This document shows positions 34,690 through 44,600 of a stretch of 60,000 bases of DNA, one piece after another. Position 1 is the stretch's first letter, and each line of letters begins with the position of its first letter. The stretch is from Takakia lepidozioides (Eukaryota; Streptophyta; Takakiopsida; Takakiales; Takakiaceae): contig CM060731.1 in NCBI GenBank assembly GCA_030704615.1, positions 78,164,756 through 78,224,755 of the forward strand, written 5' to 3'. A program made the translations under genes and the position numbers. The notes beneath the pieces are model-generated. The model did no database searches, had not been told where the DNA came from, and saw only the letters and a program-made list of their open reading frames with translations.

Positions 34690-35225
34690 ATGTAGGAGTA
34701 CAACAAATTCGAACCGCGAATGCACCGGGTGCAATAGTAGCACAGTGCAGACTTAAAAGTTTTTAGTGGGGCCGGTTATGCTCCGAAAAAAACTTCAAGA
34801 TATCTATTGAAAAACTCAAAGAGATGATTCTGAAGACAAAAAGGTAGGATATGAGTGATGTTGATATGTTCTAAAGTGCAATTGCAAAGACATGCAAATG
34901 ACTAAAGTGTATGACTGAGACTGTTTCACCATAAATACAGGATAACAAAAACCTATCTCTTATGGAAGAGAAAACACACACTAGAGAACAAACCTAGCAG
35001 CAAAGGCAAAACTAAACAGACAATCTAAACAATACAACTGTAAGGTACAACAACACAACGGAGAAAGTGAGACAAAACACACTTATATGCAGAATACTAG
35101 CAAATCTTTATAAGCCTCAGACTAGTTTTGCTCAAAACCTGAGCTCTTCAGTGGGAAGACAGAAATGGAGTGAAGTACAATGAGCCTCACCGCCAGCTTA
35201 TATACTGTCGAAGGATTTTAATATA
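34690..35225 (-). mobile_element. Penelope-like element 3' region (pseudo-LTR-like), copy 2
   Basis: This is a second copy of the copy-1 3' region, colinear from the ACCCGGTGCAT block (34694-34775) through the hammerhead to CAGTATATAAGCTGG (about 35195-35210). It is joined directly to the remaining codons of copy 1, so the pair could be either a tandem PLE with a pseudo-LTR or two successive end attachments. No telomere repeat separates them. Confidence 0.75.
35108..35165 (-). ncRNA. Degenerate hammerhead ribozyme motif, PLE copy 2
   Basis: The layout matches copy 1: CTGAAGA (rc of 35145-35151), helix II GCTCA/TGAGC with a changed loop (GGTTT), then AAAA in place of GAAA, then CTAGTC. Helix II is kept while the loop differs, but the GAAA change and a weaker helix I suggest loss of activity. 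Confidence 0.75.
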
Positions 35226-35302
35226 CTGTCGACAGTTGCTTTGAGACGTTGCAATCTCTTAAAATCCTTCTTGTATTGTATGAAAGAATTGTCCAATAAC
35301 TT

Positions 35303-35440
35303 TTGAGCAGCCTCCACAAAGGTAGGAGTGTGATCCCGTTTGTTGAAAAACATGCCCACTCGTGGTCTCGAAGAAAAACACTCCCAAATTGTGTACAGCT
35401 TCCTACTTTAGAAAGTATCATTGCAGACGGTCGCGACATT
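35303..35440 (+). mobile_element. Small internal fragment of a Penelope-like element
   Basis: Residues CVQLPTLESIIADGRDI (about 35392-35440) match CVRLPALESIIADGRDI in the PLE at 50661-53333, on the plus strand. The match stops abruptly at 35440, the edge of the inverted unit. The bases upstream (35303-35390) share its frame but match less clearly. Confidence 0.7.
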
Positions 35441-35553
35441 AATCTCCACAGCAGTACTGAAGGGACCCCAACCCTCTTTGCCCATCGTTTATTGCAGTTG
35501 TCACCTCTTGCAACATTTCAACCTCTACCTCTTTACTTGCCACTTTCTACCTG

Positions 35554-35634
35554 CCCTAACCTAAACCCTAAACCTTAACTCATTCCTTATTCTATAATGA
35601 AAAGCTAGTTTGGCAACATTTTAGGGTTTAGGGT
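35554..35634. repeat. Interstitial telomere-type repeats flanking the PLE 3' end (left arm)
   Basis: Degenerate C-rich repeats (CCCTAACCTAAACCCTAAACC, part of 35554-35574) are followed by G-rich TTTTAGGGTTTAGGG at 35619-35633. The G-rich copy directly precedes the antisense PLE 3' end, as at 33671. Confidence 0.9.
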
Positions 35635-35955
35635 TCAGAGTTCACAGAAAGTGTCAAAACAAATGTAGCAGTACAACGTGGATGCACCGGGTGCAAAATA
35701 AACACAATCCGGGCAAACAAGTTTTTAGGGAGGCTTGTTATGCACCCCTGGAAAAATTTCAGATACTGTGAATCAAACCTAAAAAGAGAGATCCCGAGAG
35801 ACAGGAAACTAGAGTAGAAGTATGTGAGGTGTCCTGAAATGCAATTGCAAACCTATGCAAGAGGCAAAAGTGCGTATGAGAACTATTTCACTGGATGCAC
35901 AGGAGAATATAACCCTATCTCTATTTTGCAAGAGAATGGACACACTAGGAACAAC
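35635..35955 (-). mobile_element. PLE 3' terminal region, copy 3, interrupted by the CRN module
   Basis: Homologous to copies 1 and 2 from the ACCCGGTGCAT block to the 'AGAGAATGGACACACTAG' region. At about 35955 PLE homology stops and CRN coding homology begins. The next ~250 bp of copy 1, which hold the hammerhead, have no counterpart here. Confidence 0.8.
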
Positions 35956-35956
35956 A

Positions 35957-37355
35957 CTTTCACTGTAGTGCTGGATGAAGCGCAGGTGTTGGGAAGGAAA
36001 AATGTAAATGACTATGAATCCCCCGAGACGAAAGAGCTAAGGTCCATTTTTTCTCCGTTGATCAAAGCCCTAGTGGGGCCATCTATGGCGTTGCCAAAGC
36101 AGAAAGTATTTGTTGCTGGTACAGGTGTCAGTTGAAGCTGGAAGCGGACATAGGTTCGCTGATTGCAAAAGAAGAGGGTGGTGGCCCGGTTCAATTTTCT
36201 TCTGCTCCATTTTCTTCATGGACAGATGTGCGTCAGGTTCTGAAATTCTGCAGCGAGTACCTGAAGCTAGAGGATGATCATATGGAGGACAATGCCCAGT
36301 ATCTGCTGGAAAAGTTCAGAGGCCGTCGAAGGTGTTTGGTAAGTTGTGTCGAGCGCCTTCTGAGGAAGGCTGGAGGAAGATGGGATATAACGGTAGTAGA
36401 CAACTATTTCAAGGAGATCACAATCAACACCAATGACAGCACTTCCATTTATTATGCTGTGAGCGCTCTGTGTGGAGCAAAAGGAACATTTGTCCTGAAA
36501 GAAGAATCATTCAATGGTGCTTCCTTGGTGCAAAGAATAGGAACCTCCTTTGCCTATGCAGGGAGGGGAGAACATACCGTTTCAACGGACGGAGATATGA
36601 CTTTGCTCGAGTGTGGCCTTGGACAGCTACACCATTCAACAGGTCCCCAATTCACTTTCTCTATAGTCGAACCGACAATCCATCATAACATCATGAACTA
36701 TTTGACGATCAACCATTCATTTGAGAAATCACTTAAAGACTACATGGTTGATTGCAAGGATGATCCCAGTGCAATGGGTAGGGCATGGGAGAAACTTTTC
36801 ACAGTTCATGTGGCCAAGCTGTTTGACGGCACAAAATTGTTGGCCGATATGTGCTGTTTCAAGGATGCAACCCTGCCTCCAAAATTCGCAAGGGACAAGC
36901 CAACGATTACCGGTGAAGGTGAAGGAGTGTGGAGGGAGTCATATAGGATCCACACCGTAAGTAAATTTCTTGATGCTGAAGAGAAATCTCGTCCGCCATG
37001 CCTCATTTTTGACGACAGATCTGGAGCTGATGTTCTTTTTGTTGTGAGACTTGGGAATTTGAAGATTCCTGTCTTCTGTCAACTGAAGCTGCGATCTGAG
37101 GTGCAGTGGGCTAGAGCAGTGGCAACTACAGATCCGGAACAAATGTACAAGAATAGTTCCGAGTCCAAAACGAGGGCGCTTGCCGCATGCAAAGATGGTT
37201 GCATTAGCTTGGTAGTTGCCTATCCTGCAAAGAAGCCAGCTAAACTTCAATCTGAATGCCAAGATAATCGTTTAATTGGCTATATTGGACAGGTAGAAGC
37301 GGAGGATTTGTTTGACCGCGTGTTATGTGATTTCTTACGTTCTATCAAGGAGTGA
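35957..37355 (+). pseudogene. CRN-type NTPase/restriction-endonuclease-like protein, 5'-truncated, one small deletion (left copy)
   Basis: The frame opens at a Walker B-like strand (TFTVVLDEAQVLGRKN), the hallmark of the P-loop NTPase of Crinkler-RHS-type proteins. No Walker A loop is present upstream, where PLE sequence begins. At 36133-36136 a ~4-bp deletion relative to the right copy (GTCAGTTGAAG against GTCAGCTTTTTGAAG) shifts frame. From 36132 a 407-codon frame is intact: helical C-terminal NTPase lid (residues about 1-130), a middle region, then a restriction-endonuclease-like core with GAD, about a dozen residues later PVFCQLKL (D...QxK, about 290-315). Such proteins are nucleases proposed to descend from transposon-borne conflict systems and serve as effectors or regulators. 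It lies antisense within the 3' region of a PLE. Loss of the P-loop makes ATPase function doubtful; the nuclease domain might still be made. Confidence 0.75.
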
Positions 37356-37998
37356 CGGGGACAAATTTTGTGATGGCTCATGGAGTATTGAGAAGGTGAG
37401 ATTCATTGGGATACTGGCTCTATTTTTTTGTGTTTGGTGACATTTCTATATTCTCTTGTTGCTGTCACACCTTTCCATGCTATAGAAATATACTACTAAG
37501 TTAGACTGCTTCTGTATTCAACCATGGACCAACTTCAAGAACCTGTGAAAAAGGGACACAAATTAATGACAAGTATGTTTTCATGAACCAATCAATGAGT
37601 TCATCAGCTTTGTGTTACACTGATACGATGGTGTGACAAGTTTGCAGGATATTCCAGAATAATTTTGTTTCCAGGGGAGTCGGCAGGTCAATTGGTTCAA
37701 CACCAAGGCTCTATGTTGTAGTGCACTGGACATCAGGTGCCATTGAGAATTGAGATTAGGTGTGAATATTCTTGAAGTTGTGTTTTGGCTACACTTGGCG
37801 GTGAGTCAAGTGAACCAAATAGCGTTAAGATAGACTTCTACTAGGAGTTGTAGACCAGAGTTTTTCATATCATTGGAAGATGTGCAGGCACTCTGAGTAT
37901 CAGATTCCTTGTGTGTGTCGACGTTGGCTTCTCTGCAGTGATTTCCGTGATCACTTTTGATTTTTTGTGATTTACCATTCGGAAATTAAAAACCAACA

Positions 37999-38205
37999 GT
38001 CGGTAGCTCAGTTGGCTAAGTGCACTAAGTGCGACCGAGGCGATTCTGGGGTCGAATCTTGCTACTGACGGGTGTGGCATACTCTTCTCCCCGGTTCCTG
38101 GTCCTGTTCCTATGCCTCGCGGCGCGGGTTACTGTGAAAGAGGTTATTTTCTCCTCTCACTGTTAAGGGGCCCTGTCGCTCCGAGGTGTTCCTTTTTTTT
38201 TAAAG
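37999..38205 (+). mobile_element. tRNA-derived SINE in the left arm
   Basis: Has a tRNA-like head with A box TAGCTCAGTTGG (38004-38015) and B-box-like GGGTCGAATCTT (38049-38060). The body ends CCTGTCGCTCCGAGG and is followed by a T-run and an A-rich tail. The first ~100 bp also exist in the right arm (about 53955-54056, minus). Confidence 0.8.
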
Positions 38206-39203
38206 AAAAAACAATAAAGTAAAACAAAATAAAAGAATAAATACAAATACGTGAAGAATACAAATATATGAAGAGGTACAAATACATGAAGAAATCAAAA
38301 GTGCTTTTTATTTCGGAACAAAGGGAGTAAAAGATGAAAACCATTATTTAGAGTTCACCTTATTTGTGTCACTATGCACTAGTAATGTACAAGTCAAAAA
38401 ATTTAATGTAAGACATTGATATATAGTGACCTACAAAGTTGCACAAATAGCTGGGTGATTTTTACATTTTAGAGCCGGGCTGCATGCAGGGGCAGGCTGC
38501 CCTTCAATTTTCTTAGAGCCCAACTAAACTGGCAAATCGCAGATCTCATAACGGGGTACTGCCACCTCGTGCATGTCAGGAAACGGGCCCTCCACTTGCT
38601 GACTGGAGAATGTATGTCTTTGCGTTGCAAGGGAAACTCCGCTTCAAGGTTTTTAGTCGGTGCTCTTCTTTCCAATTCCATACCACCTTGCAATCTTTGC
38701 GTTCCTCTCCTGTTTTTCATTTGTTTTTGTTTTGATTCTCCACTGCAATCACACGCCACATTTTCATGTATTTCGTTTCTGTCACCCCAACATTTCCTCT
38801 CCAAGCATTTATTGCTCAATTCCCCGTCTCCAATTGCATAGGGGTTCTTGCAACCCTAGCTGTCCGTGCATAGGACCATGGACGAGGAGGATGCGGATCT
38901 TGATCGTGGCTTTCGTTTCGATCGTTGTTCGGGAAGCGCAAGCGGACCAGTCAAAGGCGGAGAGCGGCTGTGCTCGGCGATTTAGGCAGGAGTCCTCATA
39001 TGCAGTATCACGCTCTGTCTCTCGTCCGTGAGGTATTCCACAATGGCAATCGTTCGAAAATTGAGCATAGTTTTCCGATTTTGTGATTGAAGTGAAACCT
39101 AATTTTTTTGCTGTTGTCAAAAATAAGGTGATCGTACCAAAATAAGTGATATATTAATCATTGGGCATAGTTACTACTATTAGAATGGTCAAGTTTTTGT
39201 ATA
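38206..39203. other. 1-kb segment present only in the left arm, bounded by SINE repeats
   Basis: The right arm lacks this sequence. It is bounded by ~88-bp direct repeats of the SINE (38013-38100 and 39204-39291, few differences). It includes short frames, such as a Met-Asp-Glu-Glu-rich start at 38878, but nothing recognisable. It looks like sequence captured by SINE-SINE recombination. Confidence 0.6.
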
Positions 39204-39291
39204 AGTGCACTAAGTGCGACCGAGACGATTCTGGGGTCGAATCTTGCTACTGACGGGTGTGGAATACTCTTCTCCCCGGTTCCTGGGTGGT
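39204..39291 (+). repeat. Second, headless SINE copy
   Basis: Repeats 38013-38100 of the SINE. Its 3' flank (GTGGTGTCCCGTTCCTACGAG) is the one found in the right arm, while the first copy carries the 5' flank found there. Confidence 0.8.
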
Positions 39292-39589
39292 GTCCCGTTC
39301 CTACGAGTCTTCTCATATGTTTTTTTTGTTGATATATTTCTGTCACATGCACATAGAACTTTCAGATCAGGGCCAGAAACTCACAATGTCAGAAACAAGC
39401 TCCCTCTCCACACGAGAGAAGACTCGGTCTGCTCCCAGGCTTGAATATGTTGTCCTCTTAGCAGGCTGCAGCACCACTACAGTCAATCAGTATGCAGCCA
39501 TAAACTGAGATGTAGTGAAGAGACAAGTCATCTTCCTCACTGCTCCATGTCTGTAACGTAGATTTAAAAACCCAAGTTTCAAATGCAAA

Positions 39590-41261
39590 CCTTATACTGT
39601 CGAATAAGTGATGTCTCAAAAAGTGCATAAGATAAAAAGACAACTAAAAGTATCTTTTAGCCGAGAAAGGTCTTTTTTCTAGAAAAGAAAAAGTTCTTTT
39701 TCCAACTTAAGCCTGTAAGCCAAGAATATCTCTTTTCTAAAAAAGAAAAAGGTCTTTTTCCAACTTATGCCTGTAAGCCAAGAATATCTCCTTTAATATA
39801 ATTGATTCTATTGTAAATAGGAACGTAAATTCCTCGTTTTTTTCCAACAAACCATAGGTTTGTCAAAAGATGCTAACTGCAGAACTTTCAGAAGATGCTC
39901 ATGCAGTTTAGGGTTTAGGACTCCCCCAAGGTTTAGAGCTTTGAGTATATCGAGAATGCTCAAGTTTCAGAACCACGGGGGCCCGCTTACCCATCAACTT
40001 ACGAGTGGATTCTGAAGCTAACAGTGTAGCACGTTGTGCGTAGTCACATAGACTAAAACACTCTAAGATAAAAGACTTTGGATAGCCTCGAGCACGCAGT
40101 TGTTCATAGAACAGTCGTCTGATCTCTGAAAAACCTGCACATGTGCTTTCTCTCAAAATGTATCGGCGTAGCTCACCAATGATGAATGCTCGTTTTTGGT
40201 GTCGCGGATGACAGGACGTCCATAGCTAGTACCGATATCTGTTGAGTGCCTTCTGATGACATCTCGAAGATAGAATCCCACTATTGACAAAATCAGCTCC
40301 CTTGAAGAATTGAATATCAAGAATGTCAATAGTAGAGTCAGAGATCACCCTTTGAATGCGAATTGTGGGACTGAGAGAGTTGTATCGATCGAGCTAAGTC
40401 TCCAAACTTGCCCGAGATCCTTCCCAGATTCCAAATCCGTCATCGATGTATCTCTTGTAGTACAAAGACCATATACCTCTTGCTGCGCAAGCCAATTCTC
40501 TTTCTAAGCTGCAAAGAAAGAGACAAGCATACACAACAGCAAAATTGCTACCCACTGCAGTGCCTTGGATTTGATGCCAATAGCTCGAGCCAAATTGAAG
40601 TTGTTCTCCAAGACCATGTGAGAAAGACTCATGACGAGTCTCCTTCAAACCGGGGTAACTTGAGCTTGCCGGTAATCATGTCCTTCAATCGTCGAAGCCC
40701 GTCCCCAGTAGGAATGCTAGGGTACAATGACTCCACATCAAAGGTGAATAGAAACACATCTCGAGGAAGTTGTCTACTCGACAGATCTTTCAACAAAGAA
40801 ATTGAATCTATCAAATGATTACGTTCTTGAAGCAAAATAGGAAACAAATGGTACTGTAACCACTTGGATGCGTGTTCAAAAAGGTACCCATTGTACGAAC
40901 AAATTGGTCTCCCAACCACCACGGGTTTGTGCATTTTGGGCACAAGATAAAACATGCAGGGTCGGTAGCCCCCTTGGGGCTTGAAAGCCTAAAAATCCTT
41001 TTCCTGCTTGTCGATTAATCCCCGCATAAAAGCAGAAGTGAGCACTGCATCCAAATCATACTTGAGATTGTCCCATGGAATCTCTGCCACAGATTCATAA
41101 ACTTGTCCATCGTGGAGTTGGCGGTGTGCCTCATCTATGTACCAATCCTTATGCATGATCACCAACCCAAGATTTTTGTCCGCGGGATTGATGACGATGG
41201 AGTCATCTGTAGTCAGAGCACGCATTGCGGTCTTGAGATGACCTCAAATAGAGGACTTGAA
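39590..41261 (-). pseudogene. Penelope-like element: reverse transcriptase relic and 3' UTR (left arm)
   Basis: PLEs are retroelements whose reverse transcriptase is related to telomerase. Reading down the minus strand from 41261: ADKNLGLVIMHKDWY, a stop (TTTTAGG) after DKQEKDF, YLVPKMHKPVVVGRPIC, motif A FTFDVESLYPSIP, two compensating small indels around 40620-40640, motif B QGTAVGSNF, motif C YKRYIDDGFGIW, then LNP/LSPTIRIQRV and DILDIQFF. The C-terminal part (ELRRY, EIRRLFYEQLRARGYP) ends at a stop within telomere-like repeats (39906-39919). No GIY-YIG endonuclease is seen, as in telomere-associated endonuclease-less PLEs. The N-terminal half is cut off at 41261. Confidence 0.9.
39906..39919 (+). 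repeat. Telomere-like repeat at the PLE stop codon (left arm)
   Basis: GTTTAGGGTTTAGG on plus, i.e. CCTAAACCCTAAAC on the PLE strand. The PLE reading frame terminates in the second CCCTAAA unit. The right arm has the same arrangement. Confidence 0.85.
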
Positions 41262-41326
41262 AGGGCTCCACCTAGTGAGCGCCTCCGCCTCCTTGAGTGC
41301 CTTGGGCACTCAAGGGTGCTTCGACA

Positions 41327-41566
41327 GAGCGAGCCGGAAAGCGAGCAAAGAGTGGGGAGCTGTTCCGGACTGCCAACTACCAAAGGGAATTCCGCTGGTT
41401 CCGAAGGGGTGAAGGGTTCTTTGGGAGATCGTAGGGGGGACCGTTATGCCCCGGTGAGCAGCCGAAGCTCCAAGTTGGCCCGGCGGCCAGGTTGGGAGTT
41501 AGGCGCGCGCATCAAGCGAGTAACTATGACTTGAGGGGGGAACTTACCGAAGTGAGGTGCGCGACA
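41327..41566 (+). repeat. Truncated 5' LTR of chromovirus 2
   Basis: Matches 47569-47808 almost base for base (240 bp, equal length), ending GAGGTGCGCGACA before the primer-binding site at 41569. Confidence 0.92.
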
Positions 41567-41568
41567 CT

Positions 41569-41580
41569 TGGTATCAGAGC
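41569..41580 (+). promoter_or_regulatory. Primer-binding site (initiator tRNA-Met)
   Basis: TGGTATCAGAGC two bases after the LTR end, the same as in chromovirus 1. Confidence 0.9.
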
Positions 41581-41621
41581 ATAGAGTTCAGTACGCAATC
41601 GTCCTTGGGATTGGCCTCATC

Positions 41622-44600
41622 ATGGGGTCGGGCAAGCCAAAGCCAAAGCGGAACGGCCCAAAAGCTGATGATCCCGGTGAGCCCGATGGGGGCGACGTGT
41701 CACCGAGGCGGCCGTTTGAGGAAGCGATGCATGTTTCCGAAAATGAGGCCGCTCAAGAGCGGGAGGGATCTAAGGAGTCGGAGCCTGAGGAATCTCTGAG
41801 AGCTCCGACCGACCAACAGATGCCTCCCATGCCGGCAGCCTTTTGGGAAGGGTTGTTGGCGCAATTTGGCGGGACGTTGAAAGACGTGTTGAAGGCGGCT
41901 AATGCTACTTCCACTAAAGCAAAGTTTAAGGTGAAGCCTAAGGAACCCGGCACCTTCGAGGGCGTCCGAAATCGGAAGGCACTCAACATCTGGCTCTTGG
42001 AGCTAGAGCAGTACTTCCGGGCGGCCAAGTTAAGTGACGAGGATCGGGTGGAAGTGGCTCCCACCTATTTGAGGGGCTATGCTCAACAATGGTGGCAGAA
42101 ACGCCTTCACGACCGAGGTCCAAGCCCGGAAACCTTGAACTGGAGTGGGTTCAAGGAATTGATGAAGGGCAGTTTGTGCCCCTCAACGCGTCCTGGCTCG
42201 CCCAGGACAAGATGAGGAATTTGAAGAAAACAGATGACATTCGGGGATATGTCCAGGCTTTCAATGTGCTGTTGCTCGAAGTCGCGGACATGGCAAAACC
42301 AAAAATGGTCTTCAACTTTGTGGCAGGACTGGCCCCATGGGCCAGGCGGAAGTTGGAGGAGAAGCCACCTAAGACTTTGAACGAGGCAATTGAGAGGGCT
42401 GAATGTTTCTCGGATGTCCCTAAGGGTGAAAGACAAGGCCGTACGGAGCTGAACCACAAGAAGACCCGGCGGGAAGGTGACTCCTTCCGACCGGAAAAGA
42501 AGTGGGATAGGCCACGCGGCGACAATGGCACGTGGAAATCGAAGGGAGGGCCTTCACAAGTCAAGGCGGCACCCGGTACTTCGAAAGGAAAAGCGGGTGG
42601 AGCTGCCTATGGCGGACAGAAGGCGACCTTTGATGGAGTGTGTTTCAATTGCGGGGAGCCCGGGCATATGGCCAAGAAGCCCCGGCAATTGAACATGACT
42701 CGGGTGACCACAGAGCTGTCGAAAGATACCATCAGTCGCTTGGTGGAAGCGGTGGTCGCCAGGACTTGCAAGGTAGGCAAATTTTCTTGTGAGTTGTATC
42801 AGGAAACTGACGCCTTACGTAAAGGGAGTCAGTTATTGTTCGTGGATGGGATAATATCCGGAACTAACGTGTCGTTGTTGGTGGACATAGGAGCGTCGCA
42901 CTCCTTCATGACACCGGCAACGGCACAAAAGCTGGGACTCCCGACAAGTGATGTGGGGGCCCTCTATTGAGGTGCGTTCTGCCAAAGGAGAACCGCAATT
43001 GGCGACAAGGTTGGCGTTTGATGTTCCTCTTCAACTGGGGAGTTGGGAGGGACATGAGAACTTCACCATCTGCGAGATCGATGGAGTGGATCTCATTTTG
43101 GGGATGTCCTTTATGAGCAAATCCGGAGCGGTCATAGATGGCCGCAAGAGAGTAGTCACGCTGCCATGTGGGAATGGTGGCGAGGTCTTACGAGTGTCGG
43201 AAACGCCTAAACCCGTGGGAGGGCGAATAAACCTTCTGTCAGCAAGGGAATGGGCCGTGGAAGAGGCACACGAGCCCCAGTTTTTGCTCTTCATTAGAGA
43301 AGTGAAGGGAGAAGGCGATGGGTAGCCGAGCCCAAATTGGATCATGGGGATTTTGGAGAAATACCAGGATGTAATGCCGGAGGATTTATCAAGCGGCTTA
43401 CCACCGCGAAGAGGAGTTGACCACAAGATTGAGGTGATACCGGGATTGGAACCGCCTGCCAAGGCGCCCTACCGGTTGAGCCACAGAGAGTTGGTCGAGC
43501 TGAAGACTCAGCTCAAAGATCTAATGTCAAAGGGGTACATCCGGCCGAGTAAGTCACCTTACGAAGCCCCGGTGCTATTTGCAGACAAGAAGGATGGGAC
43601 GTTGTGGATGTGTGTCGATTACAGGGCTTTGAATAAGGTGATTATCAAAAACCGGTACCCTTTGCCAAGGATCGACGACCTTTTCGATCGGTTGGCAGGA
43701 GCGAAGTATTTCAGCCGGATCGATCTGCGCTCCGGCTATCATCAAATTCGAGTGGCGGAAGGAGATGAGGAGAAGACCGCGTGCAGGACAAGGTATGGTT
43801 CATATGAGTTCTTGGTGATGCCTTTTGGACTCACCAACGCTCCCGCAACCTTTAGCACGCTGATGAACAACCTTTTCCAGGAGTGGTTGGATGACTTTGT
43901 GATCGTGTACATCGACGATATCTTGGTGTATTCAAAAACAAATGAGGAGCACCTGGAGCACCTCAAAAGGGTGTTCCAGAAATTGCAGGAAGGGAAGTTG
44001 TATGCCAAAGCTTCAAAGTGCGAATTCGGGGTCACAAAAGTGGAGTTCATGGGGCATGTGATTACACAGGATGGGAACAGAATGGATGACAGGAAGGTGA
44101 GGGCAATCTTGGACTGGGAGCCTCCGACTTTGGTCCCGGGAGTGTGATCCTTCCTAGGACTCGCCTCCTATTACCAGAAGTATGTGAGAAATTTCGCCAA
44201 GATCGCGGGGCCGCTGTCAGACCTTCTGTGTAAATCCAAAGTCTGGGCATGGAACACCTTTTGTGGCCAAGCTTTTGCTGAATTGAAGCAGCGGATGGCG
44301 GAAGCTCCAGTCTTGAAAATCCCGGAGTTCGATCGTCCGTTCGAGATTCATACAGATGCGTTAGACTTCGCGATTGGGGGTGTATTGATGCAAGATGGAC
44401 GTCCAGTGGCTTACGAAAGTAAGAAACTGAATGAAGTAGAGCGACGGTGGCCGACGCACGAGAAAGAGATGAAGGCGGTGGTGCACTGTCTTGAGCTTTG
44501 GCGCCACTATGTTGGTTCCAACCCAGTGAAGGTGTTCACGGACAATGTCACGGTGAAGTATTTTGCCACGCAGCCCAAGCTGCCCCCAAAACAACTTAGG

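Larger units (their letters stand above)
35441..41261. repeat. Left arm of the large inverted duplication (CRN-PLE unit)
   Basis: From TCTCCACAGCAGTACTG at 35441 to the PLE at 41261 the sequence is repeated in reverse at about 56615-51808. Contents in order: telomere-like repeats, PLE 3' end, CRN NTPase/nuclease gene (+), SINE, extra 1.2-kb insertion (left arm only), PLE 3' UTR and PLE coding region (-). The arm is cut at 41261 by a rearranged chromovirus LTR. Confidence 0.9.

Noticed and set aside
35554-35634. Telomere fusion point in the left arm
   Set aside because: The order is C-rich then G-rich (tail-to-tail) with 45 bp between, the reverse of a fusion; it is better explained by PLE junctions.
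37999-38070. Possible functional tRNA gene (A and B boxes present)
   Set aside because: No cloverleaf with a proper anticodon arm and acceptor stem can be drawn, and the sequence continues into a SINE body and tail.
42107-42564. Minus-strand open frames of 116-137 aa across chromovirus 2
   Set aside because: They are shadows of the plus-strand Gag.
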